Source of the DNA: Nitrososphaeraceae archaeon
Lineage (GTDB): Archaea; Thermoproteota; Nitrososphaeria; Nitrososphaerales; Nitrososphaeraceae
Direction: 5' to 3'
Assembly: GCA_025922715.1 (NCBI GenBank)
Contig: JAICHH010000041.1
Location: forward strand, 1 to 13,593
Length of the DNA: 13,593 nt
Shown here: one piece after another, positions 6,773 through 13,057 of the stretch
Layout: every line of letters starts with the position of its first letter
Numbering within the stretch: the first letter of the stretch is position 1
The notes under the pieces: model-generated
What the model saw: only the letters and a program-made list of their open reading frames with translations
What the model was told of the DNA's origin: nothing
Databases searched by the model: none
Program-made: the position numbers and the translations under genes

Positions 6773-6949
6773 TTGATTTCGCGACAGAAAGAAGCAGAAA
6801 TAATAAGTGACATTCTGCTCAGGGCTGCAAGCGAACCTGACTTTAGAAATTTACTCATTAAGAATTCAACAGAAATACTTGAAAAATACGATATTTCTAA
6901 CGAAGCAAAATATATTATAAAGAAAAGCATAGTTGATTTCACTCAGTAA
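6773..6949 (+). CDS. Small NHLP/Os1348-like protein, candidate substrate or carrier for YcaO-TfuA
   Basis: 58 residues from TTG 6773. The core ILLRAASEPDFRNLLIKN ... LEKYDIS fits the pattern of the nitrile-hydratase-leader-peptide (NHLP) clan, in particular the short Os1348-type proteins: a helix, then (A)xxDPxFRxxLLxxP, then LxxYxLS/T and a final helix. Proteins of this clan serve as leader parts of RiPP precursors in bacteria. Position supports a link: it starts 88 bases from and divergent to ycaO, and the gap holds its TATA box. It has no Cys and no Gly-Gly cleavage site, and only IVDFTQ follows the last helix, so there is little room for a core peptide. It could be a thioamidated protein in its own right, a truncated leader, or a regulator. 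The family call is by pattern, not search. Confidence 0.72.
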   Translation: MISRQKEAEIISDILLRAASEPDFRNLLIKNSTEILEKYDISNEAKYIIKKSIVDFTQ

Positions 6950-7277
6950 TGGTCGATTCATTAATCCAACTCTACTATTTTTGGTTTGCCTAGCCTTATT
7001 TTAAGCACTACCTAACGAATTGGTTTTGTCCCCCGCCTCTGACTCACAACTATTCATAGATATAGCCATACACAAAGGTGTATTTCTCCTAGTGCACTCT
7101 CTATAACGGGGTTACCGAATACTTGATCTAAATATTCGGTAATTAAGATAGCTATAAGCCATTATAAAACAATTATGTATTAATATATGACTATCAAGGA
7201 AGTTACTTTTATTTTTAATCATCTTTGTTATTTTATACCAAAATACAGATAGATACAAGGATGCAACATAATTTATT
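6950..7277. other. Intergenic region with hairpins, possible small RNA gene
   Basis: 328 bases lie between the 3' ends of the NHLP-like gene and pheT, which is long for a convergent gap in this window. No credible open frame is seen. It is locally less AT-rich (around 6985-7140) and holds three compact symmetric elements: a 6-bp stem ATACAC/GTGTAT at 7068-7083 with a 4-base loop, a palindrome AGTGCACT at 7091-7098, and a 10-bp stem at 7112-7142. CCCCG (7031-7035) can also pair with CGGGG (7107-7111), enclosing the two smaller elements. The strand of any RNA is unknown. I could not match it to RNase P, SRP, 5S or box C/D RNA. Confidence 0.35.
7112..7142. repeat. Perfect 10-bp inverted repeat (hairpin)
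   Basis: TTACCGAATA at 7112-7121 and TATTCGGTAA at 7133-7142 are exact reverse complements separated by 11 bases. It lies 136 bases beyond the 3' end of pheT and could be a terminator-type or processing hairpin, an arm of a small RNA, or an operator. No T-run follows directly on either strand. Confidence 0.7.
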
Positions 7278-8945
7278 TTAGCATCCAATCTTTGATAGAG
7301 ATGATAAATTTAATTCAAAGGCTGATAAAGGAACATGTAAGTTGAATTTAGTAATCAAATCAGGGGTGACTTCTCCGATAAAGCCTATTGTTTTACTTTC
7401 ATATAATATATCTGCACATCTACCTTTTAGAAATAAATTATTATTGTCATTTCTTTTTGTAAGAATGTGCTTTCCAAAATTTATTTTGAAAATAGATTCT
7501 GCTATCGATTTAGCCTCTGTATAATTAGAATTGTTAGATGCAATTACAACTCCTAAATTCCATTGTTCAACTATTTTATTTTTAAAACTAAATGTCTTTC
7601 CTATTTCAAATAATTTTTGAGGATATTCTTCGTGAACATTGTAGGAAAGATTATTTACCAAAGAGGATAATATATTGGTTCTAAGAAATTCATGTTCCTT
7701 ACTTTTGCTTTCATTTACCTTGATTTTTTCAAGTAATTCTTTATCCTCAAAATTAAATATAGTAGAAATATTTCGATCTAACATAGTAAAATTCACCATC
7801 TCTAAAAATCCGAGCCCGATCAGTGTCTCCTTTATTTCATCAAATTTTTTAAAATATTCGTTTCTTCTTCCTGAGGAGATTAAAAATGAGGGTATAGTAG
7901 GTTTAATATTATCAATTCCATATCCTATCGCCACTTCTTCCACAATATCTATAGAGTTGATTATATCGTTCCTATAAGGAGGAACTAAACATTTAACTTT
8001 TTTATTGTTTGTTATTGAAACATCTATTCGACATCTATTTAAAATTTCTATAATCTCTTTAATTGATAGGTTCAAGCCTAAATAGCTTTTAATAATATTT
8101 GTATCAACTGAAATTGCATTGTCTTTAAGAAGTTTCAATGAAGAAAATGTAGATTTATTGTCATTTACAATTCCCGACACAATTTCATAGCCTTCCTCAT
8201 AGAGATAATAAGCAAGTATTGCTAAAATGCTCTTACATGTTTCTAAATTTGTACCTGTTATTTCTATGAGTAAATTATTACTTTTGTCATTTATTTTGGT
8301 AGTACTACTATTTATGATAGGAGGAAAAGAGAGGATTTGATTATTTCTATCAGCGATAGTAGGATAGTGATTAAAATCTTTTAATAAACTACTATATTTT
8401 TTTCCAACCTCGAGATCAGATAATATTTCTTTAAATTTAAATGAGCGAGTTTGATCTAATGGGATAAACGATTCATTACGAGCTCTTGTATTATAGCTTA
8501 ATGGAAATTTAATAGCATTAAGATCATGGAGACCTATCGCAGCTTTTTTTCTTCCTCTGGCTATCCCATTATGAAGATCCTCTTGCATAGAAATTAATTG
8601 ATTGAGAATAAAATTATTTACCTTATTATTTTTAGCAACAAAAAATAATATTATTGGTCTTATTTGGTTTATCTTGGGATCTATAGTTATTTGATATGAC
8701 TTATTTGAGGAATACTTGAAAATAGGTATACCTACCTTCTCATTTAGTAATCCCTTTAAAGATCTAAATATACCTGTATCACTTGAAAAGTCAGGACGAT
8801 TAGGATTATATTCTACTCTTATTTTTTCTTTATCTATTCCTTCAATATCTAATCCAATAAATGGAAGCTTAACTAATATTTTTTCAATATTTTTATTTGG
8901 AAAAACACTTTTAATACGTGTCTTTAAGATATTTACAACTGGCAT
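7278..8945 (-). CDS. pheT: Phenylalanyl-tRNA synthetase beta subunit (archaeal type)
   Basis: Beta subunit of the heterotetrameric class II synthetase that charges tRNA-Phe; it contributes tRNA binding and editing of mischarged Tyr. Starting at MPVVNI, it has 555 residues: an N-terminal domain (1 to about 95), the B3/B4 editing domain (about 97-260), the B5 domain (about 270-345, with VPPYRNDI and DIVEEVAIGYGI), and a catalytic-like core (about 355-555). It lacks the EMAP/TRBD and B8 domains of bacterial PheT, as archaeal forms do. An ATG seven codons upstream (8966) is possible, but the ATG at 8945 has GAGGT eight bases before it and gives the family N-terminus. It overlaps the end of pheS by 13 bases, so the two subunits are co-translated. 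Confidence 0.96.
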   Translation of the reverse strand: MPVVNILKTRIKSVFPNKNIEKILVKLPFIGLDIEGIDKEKIRVEYNPNRPDFSSDTGIFRSLKGLLNEKVGIPIFKYSSNKSYQITIDPKINQIRPIILFFVAKNNKVNNFILNQLISMQEDLHNGIARGRKKAAIGLHDLNAIKFPLSYNTRARNESFIPLDQTRSFKFKEILSDLEVGKKYSSLLKDFNHYPTIADRNNQILSFPPIINSSTTKINDKSNNLLIEITGTNLETCKSILAILAYYLYEEGYEIVSGIVNDNKSTFSSLKLLKDNAISVDTNIIKSYLGLNLSIKEIIEILNRCRIDVSITNNKKVKCLVPPYRNDIINSIDIVEEVAIGYGIDNIKPTIPSFLISSGRRNEYFKKFDEIKETLIGLGFLEMVNFTMLDRNISTIFNFEDKELLEKIKVNESKSKEHEFLRTNILSSLVNNLSYNVHEEYPQKLFEIGKTFSFKNKIVEQWNLGVVIASNNSNYTEAKSIAESIFKINFGKHILTKRNDNNNLFLKGRCADILYESKTIGFIGEVTPDLITKFNLHVPLSAFELNLSSLSKIGC

Positions 8946-10471
8946 TTGCTTAAACCTCTTAACCATCCAATTTTATTATTATATAATTCCCTTACATCTG
9001 AAATTCCATACTTTAACATGGCTATTCTCTCAATCCCTCCTCCCCATGCTAAAACAAGATTTCTTATTCCAAGAGGTTGTATTACTTCTGGCCTAAGTAT
9101 GCCCATTCCAAATAACTCAATCCATTTATTTAAATTATTGTTGAAGATCATTGACTGTAATGATGGCTCCGTATATGGAAAATAAGTTGGCCAAAATTTT
9201 ATTTTTTTAATTCCAATCTTCTTATAGAATTCCGTTTGGATACCCATTAGATCTCTTAAAGTTATTTGCTTTCCGGTTACTACACCCTCAATTTGGTTAA
9301 ATTCTACTAGATGTTTATATGAGACTTTTTCGTTTCTGAAAACGCGTCCAATAGTGAAGATTCTTGCTTCATCTGGTTTTGTTTCAGAAAGATATTTTAA
9401 AGTCACCGGCGTAGTATGTGTCCGTAAAACTGGTTTTTTAGCTAGATTAATATTCCACGAATTCTTCCATCCATGTATATGTGTATCAGCAATTTTTTTT
9501 ATAAGATTTTTATTTCCTAACTGCGTTTTGATTTTCTGTGATAAATAAAAGGTATCCTGCATATCCCTGGCAGCATGATCTTGAGGAGTAAACAGGGCGT
9601 CAAAATTCCAAAAGGCTGATTGAATAAAATCACCATCAATTTCCACAAATCCAAGACTTGTGAAGGCTTCACGAATCTCATTAATCAAATCAGTTAAAGG
9701 ATGTTTTCTTCCTGGATTTGCCATAGGAACGTTAGCCTCGACGTCAATTGGGCGAAATGTCAAAGTCCTCCATTTTCCTGCTATTAAATGCTCTGGAACT
9801 AATAAGGTAATATTTTCTTTTTTTGGAAAGTTTTTATCATTGATATTCTCCAAATCTAGTTTGGTCTTAATCTTCTTGCCCAAGTCAGTAAGAAATACTT
9901 TTTCCTCATCTTTTTTAAACCTAATAAATTTAGGCCTTTTTACTAGTAACTTAAGAAACCCTAATTCAGAATTCGTTAAATCTACTTCTTTTAAGTTTTC
10001 GGATGAAAAAATTTTGTTCAATAGCAACTCTTCACCACTTGCATTTTCAAGCTTTTCTAGTACTTTAAAAGTTAATCCTTCTGTTTCAGAACTTGTTATA
10101 TTTATCCATTTATTAGATTTAGCCTTGGATATTGCTATATTAATTTCACCTTGCGTCAACAATCCATTTTCTAATATTGTTCTCATAGTTATATTGCCGT
10201 CTCTTACAGCTTTTACTAATCTTCTTTCAGGTAGGCCATGTTCTATGGCCTTTCTTCCTAGTTCATCTAATGATATTAAATAAGAAGTTTTGTTGGATTC
10301 GATTATATTTTTATACTTTAACCATTCCAATCCTCTTCTTATTTGGTCAAGAGTAAGAGTAGTCAATTCTATCAAATCGGTTGTTGAAATTTCAGAAAAA
10401 GGATTTATCGAACTAATAATTTTTTTTTCGATTGGATGCAACTCATCGATATTGATTTGGGTGTTTTCCAA
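8933..10471 (-). CDS. pheS: Phenylalanyl-tRNA synthetase alpha subunit (archaeal type)
   Basis: Catalytic alpha subunit of PheRS; 512 residues. About the first 220 residues form the winged-helix tRNA-binding region typical of archaeal/eukaryal PheS. Class II motifs follow: motif 1 around GRKHPLTDLINEIREAF (254-270), ALFTPQDHAARDMQDTFYL (292-310), HGWKNSW and RTHTTPVTLKYL (350-361), motif 2 GRVFRNEKVSYKHLVEF (375-391), FPYTEPSLQ (431-439), and motif 3 GGGIERIAMLKYG (477-489). The start is TTG 10469-10471, with an in-frame stop directly upstream at 10472-10474. It heads the pheS-pheT operon and diverges from trpS across 61 bases. A TATA-like TTTAAAAA lies about 21-28 bases upstream, suggesting a nearly leaderless mRNA. 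Confidence 0.97.
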   Translation of the reverse strand: MENTQINIDELHPIEKKIISSINPFSEISTTDLIELTTLTLDQIRRGLEWLKYKNIIESNKTSYLISLDELGRKAIEHGLPERRLVKAVRDGNITMRTILENGLLTQGEINIAISKAKSNKWINITSSETEGLTFKVLEKLENASGEELLLNKIFSSENLKEVDLTNSELGFLKLLVKRPKFIRFKKDEEKVFLTDLGKKIKTKLDLENINDKNFPKKENITLLVPEHLIAGKWRTLTFRPIDVEANVPMANPGRKHPLTDLINEIREAFTSLGFVEIDGDFIQSAFWNFDALFTPQDHAARDMQDTFYLSQKIKTQLGNKNLIKKIADTHIHGWKNSWNINLAKKPVLRTHTTPVTLKYLSETKPDEARIFTIGRVFRNEKVSYKHLVEFNQIEGVVTGKQITLRDLMGIQTEFYKKIGIKKIKFWPTYFPYTEPSLQSMIFNNNLNKWIELFGMGILRPEVIQPLGIRNLVLAWGGGIERIAMLKYGISDVRELYNNKIGWLRGLSKCQL

Positions 10472-10495
10472 TTAACCTTAATAAAAATTATTTTT

Positions 10496-10511
10496 AAACG
10501 TTTAAACGTTT
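10496..10511. promoter_or_regulatory. 16-base palindrome in the pheS-trpS divergent promoter
   Basis: AAACGTTTAAACGTTT is a perfect palindrome built from two copies of AAACGTTT. Its centre lies about 29 bases from the trpS ATG and about 32 bases from the pheS TTG, so it covers the TATA positions of both promoters. The central TTTAAA is itself symmetric and could act as a bidirectional core element. A dimeric regulator bound here would block both genes. The palindrome is observed; the operator role is inferred. Confidence 0.55.
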
Positions 10512-10532
10512 GTAATTTCACTATTTAAGAAA

Positions 10533-11708
10533 ATGGAAGGTCATCCTAATATTGATACAGATAACATCAATAATCCGCATGATAATTATAAAGATATTAT
10601 TGTTACACCATGGGAGGTTCTTGGTGATTTAGAAGAAAAAACCTATATTAAACTAATAGAGAAATTTGGAACCCAAGCTCTCTCAGAAGAGTTAATTGAA
10701 AAATTTAAAAAATTAACAGGGGAAATCCATCCACTTATTAAATCTCAATATTTCTTTTCTCACAGAGATTTTGATTGGTTACTAACTAAATACGAGAATG
10801 GCGATCCTTTTTATCTTTATACTGGAAGAGGCCCATCAGGTTCTGTACATCTCGGGCACCTTTTGCCATGGTTATTTACTAAATACTTACAGGATAAATT
10901 TGGTTCTAAATTATTATTTCAGTTAACCGATGATGAGAAATTTCTCTATAATCTTGGAGCAACTAGAGAAACCATTTCTAAATATACTTCGGAAAATATA
11001 CTTGACATTATAGCAATAGGCTTCAAGCCTAATTTAACGAAGATAATTATAGACACTAAACATATTAATCATTTATATCCAATTGCAATGGAGATTGCAA
11101 AAAAAATTACTTTTTCTACCGCCAAAGCAGTTTTTGGTTTTACAAATACAACAAATATAGGTATGATTGGTTTTCCCCCTATTCAAGCTGCTCCTTGTTT
11201 TCTGCCTTCAATAATTGAAAACAAACCGACACCAGTTTTAATTCCTGCGGCAATTGACCAGGATCCCTACTGGAGAATAACAAGAGATATAGCTGCAAAA
11301 TTAGGCTTTTATAAGCCTGCTCAAATACATAGTAAATTTCTACCAAGTTTGTCACGAGGAATTTCCAAAATGTCGTCTTCAAAACCTGAAACGGCAATAT
11401 TCACAACAGATGAACCAGAAATTGTTGAAAAAAAAGTCTTATCCTCATTTACAGGCGGACAGGCCACAGTTTCATTACAAAAAAAGTTAGGAGCAAATGC
11501 TGATATATGTCCAGTATATGGTTACCTGAAATATTTTTTTGATAATGAGAAAGAATCTGTGGAACGCTATATTAGATGCAAAAGTGGAAATTTACTTTGT
11601 GGTGAGTGTAAAAGTGATCTTGCCAATAACACTAGAACATTCATAATTGAATTTAAACGAAAAAGAGAAAAAGCTAAGGACAAAGTAAAAGATTTTATGT
11701 TTGACTAG
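10533..11708 (+). CDS. trpS: Tryptophanyl-tRNA synthetase (archaeal/eukaryal type)
   Basis: Class I synthetase that activates tryptophan and charges tRNA-Trp; 391 residues. The HIGH-type motif is HLGHL at 106-110, preceded by YTGRGPSGSVHLGH; the KMSKS-type loop is KMSSS at 279-283; and AIDQDPYWRITRD (241-253) marks the TrpRS Rossmann region. The N-terminal extension with TPWEV at 25-29 is typical of the archaeal/eukaryal branch, which resembles human TrpRS more than bacterial TrpRS. The C-terminal half has four Cys (326, 349, 356, 359), of which CKSGNLLCGEC may bind zinc. ATG start at 10533; the TATA-like TTTAAA at 10501-10506 is about 27-32 bases upstream. A small downstream gene follows after 2 bases. 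Confidence 0.97.
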   Translation: MEGHPNIDTDNINNPHDNYKDIIVTPWEVLGDLEEKTYIKLIEKFGTQALSEELIEKFKKLTGEIHPLIKSQYFFSHRDFDWLLTKYENGDPFYLYTGRGPSGSVHLGHLLPWLFTKYLQDKFGSKLLFQLTDDEKFLYNLGATRETISKYTSENILDIIAIGFKPNLTKIIIDTKHINHLYPIAMEIAKKITFSTAKAVFGFTNTTNIGMIGFPPIQAAPCFLPSIIENKPTPVLIPAAIDQDPYWRITRDIAAKLGFYKPAQIHSKFLPSLSRGISKMSSSKPETAIFTTDEPEIVEKKVLSSFTGGQATVSLQKKLGANADICPVYGYLKYFFDNEKESVERYIRCKSGNLLCGECKSDLANNTRTFIIEFKRKREKAKDKVKDFMFD

Positions 11709-11710
11709 AA

Positions 11711-12025
11711 ATGTCTAACATGCGAAAATTAGACCACATTATATGTTCTGATAAATATGAAAGGGAGAAACTCACAAGTTTATTTTCTATACAAAAAGAT
11801 GATTCAGTTTTTGTAATGGATGTTGAAAATTTAATCGACAATGAAATAATAATTAAATTAAAAGATAAATCGTGTCATAGTATTACGTTAAAGAATAAAG
11901 ATAATGCAAATTCTCTTTACTTATTGATCAAAGAAATAAAAAATGGTAAAAGAAGATTTGTATCTCTAGAGAATTTAAGTTCTAATAATGAGATTCGAAT
12001 AATAACAGAAACGATTTTGTTTTAA
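11711..12025 (+). CDS. Small unrecognised protein co-transcribed with trpS
   Basis: 104 residues; I recognise no family. It begins 2 bases after the trpS stop, so it is almost certainly on the same transcript. A second in-frame ATG at 11720 (residue 4) is an equally possible start. The protein is charged, predicted soluble, with alternating beta and alpha segments (SVFVMDV, EIIIKL, NSLYLLIKEIK, EIRIITETILF), compatible with a small alpha/beta domain. Two Cys (12 and 57) are far apart with no metal-site spacing. Its link to TrpRS is positional only. Confidence 0.72.
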   Translation: MSNMRKLDHIICSDKYEREKLTSLFSIQKDDSVFVMDVENLIDNEIIIKLKDKSCHSITLKNKDNANSLYLLIKEIKNGKRRFVSLENLSSNNEIRIITETILF

Positions 12026-12044
12026 TATTAATGAAATAATATTA
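12023..12044. terminator. Possible bidirectional terminator hairpin between convergent genes
   Basis: TAATATTA at 12023-12030 is repeated at 12037-12044 with six bases between; the word is its own reverse complement, so the two copies form an 8-bp stem. It contains the stop codons of both convergent genes. All pairs are A-T, so the stem is weak and this may reflect composition only. Confidence 0.3.
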
Positions 12045-12461
12045 TCTACTTGTTTTAGACTTTTTTGTATTATAATTACTACTTTTATGTTTTTTGTATT
12101 TAGTATTTTTTTTATCCTTATTTTCATCAATTGTAGTCTCAATTTTTTCTAGTAAAATTTCTTGAATTTTCCTAAAATATAATTCAGTAGAATATTCCAT
12201 TAATGGAATACAGTTTTCTATTGTTTCTAAAACTAAAGGAATTGCACGGATTGAAATATTGATTTTAAATCTCATCCATAAAATCCGATCTTGTTCAAAA
12301 TGAATTTTATCTTTTAACTCGTGTTCTACTTTTTCAATGGATTCATATTGAATTTGTTTATACCAATATAGTAATACATCTGGTTCTAGACCTGAACGTA
12401 AATTTCGAATACATTTATCAATTTTAGCAGACGCTAAATTAACAGGATTATCAAAATACAT
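12042..12461 (-). CDS. Unrecognised mostly helical protein with Lys-rich C-terminal tail
   Basis: 139 residues, ATG at 12459-12461; I recognise no family. The first ~110 residues look helical (ASAKIDKCIRNLRSG, EQDRILWMRFKINISIRAIPLVLETIENCIPLMEYS, YFRKIQEILLEKIETT) without membrane segments. Residues about 115-139 are a low-complexity tail rich in Lys, Asn and Ser (DKKNTKYKKHKSSN and TKKSKTSR), likely disordered and able to bind nucleic acid or acidic partners. It converges with the trpS operon and lies 65 bases downstream of the phosphopantetheine adenylyltransferase gene on the same strand, so it may be read through from it. Confidence 0.72.
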   Translation of the reverse strand: MYFDNPVNLASAKIDKCIRNLRSGLEPDVLLYWYKQIQYESIEKVEHELKDKIHFEQDRILWMRFKINISIRAIPLVLETIENCIPLMEYSTELYFRKIQEILLEKIETTIDENKDKKNTKYKKHKSSNYNTKKSKTSR

Positions 12462-12526
12462 TTAACATTCAATCTATTATTAAATTAAAATAAAATCGTA
12501 TTACTAAAAAAAAATTGTCCTCTTTA

Positions 12527-13003
12527 TCATTTCCTTAGAATTTTTCCTTTATAATCAATTTCACCATTTCTTATTCGAGTAGATGATATAGGTTTTCCAT
12601 CGCTAGACTTTGCTATTTCAACTACTATAACACGTAATGGGTCAAGATGGTTACTAATTCTGATTTCATTAATTTCCTTTACTTTCACCAACGTTTCTTC
12701 GCTAACTACAATTGCTTGAATTTTTGATGAATGAATAACAGGACCAAATTCATCTTCTAGTTTAATTATTGTGTAATTAGCATCTTTAAAATTTAGCGAA
12801 ATATTTTTTTTTAAATTGAAAAGTCTCCTTCGATAATTGTTTTTGATATTCCAAGTTAACTTAAATCTTTTTACAAACGCATCACTTGTGAGTCCAATAA
12901 TGACATGTTCACTGATATCAAAAGCAGTTGAAAGTAGTTTTAAATGACCAATATGAATACAGTCAAAAGTTCCACCTGTTGCGACAAGATTTAATTTTTC
13001 CAA
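12527..13003 (-). CDS. coaD: Phosphopantetheine adenylyltransferase (archaeal type)
   Basis: 158-residue nucleotidyltransferase that joins 4'-phosphopantetheine and ATP to give dephospho-CoA, the penultimate step of coenzyme A synthesis. The signature GGTFDCIHIGH is at residues 10-20, with His17 and His20 as the HxGH pair contacting ATP phosphates; ISSTRIR at 139-145 is the second, ISSTxxR-type motif. KRF near residue 45 and SEET (101-104) are also family features. The length and GGTFDxxHxGH form match the archaeal/eukaryal PPAT family rather than bacterial CoaD. The start is TTG 13001-13003 giving MEKLNLVATGG; no ATG is available nearby. TTTTATTAAT lies 22-31 bases upstream as a possible TATA box. 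A FAD or glycerol-phosphate nucleotidyltransferase is less likely. Confidence 0.92.
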   Translation of the reverse strand: MEKLNLVATGGTFDCIHIGHLKLLSTAFDISEHVIIGLTSDAFVKRFKLTWNIKNNYRRRLFNLKKNISLNFKDANYTIIKLEDEFGPVIHSSKIQAIVVSEETLVKVKEINEIRISNHLDPLRVIVVEIAKSSDGKPISSTRIRNGEIDYKGKILRK

Positions 13004-13057
13004 TCGTCTTTATCAACATAATTCATTAATAAAAGAAAAATGGTAATATTATTAGGT

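Noticed and set aside
6697..6942. 81-residue open frame on the minus strand
   Set aside because: Antisense to the NHLP-like gene; the plus-strand frame has a clear family pattern and this one does not.
6950..7277. Known structural RNA (RNase P, SRP, 5S, box C/D) or tRNA remnant
   Set aside because: No conserved core sequences of these RNAs and no cloverleaf could be found on either strand.
8716..9096. 126-residue open frame on the plus strand
   Set aside because: Antisense to the pheT/pheS junction with no recognisable domain; a shadow.
9660..10283. 207-residue open frame on the plus strand
   Set aside because: Entirely antisense to pheS, with Ser/Phe/Leu-rich low-complexity composition; a shadow of the real gene.
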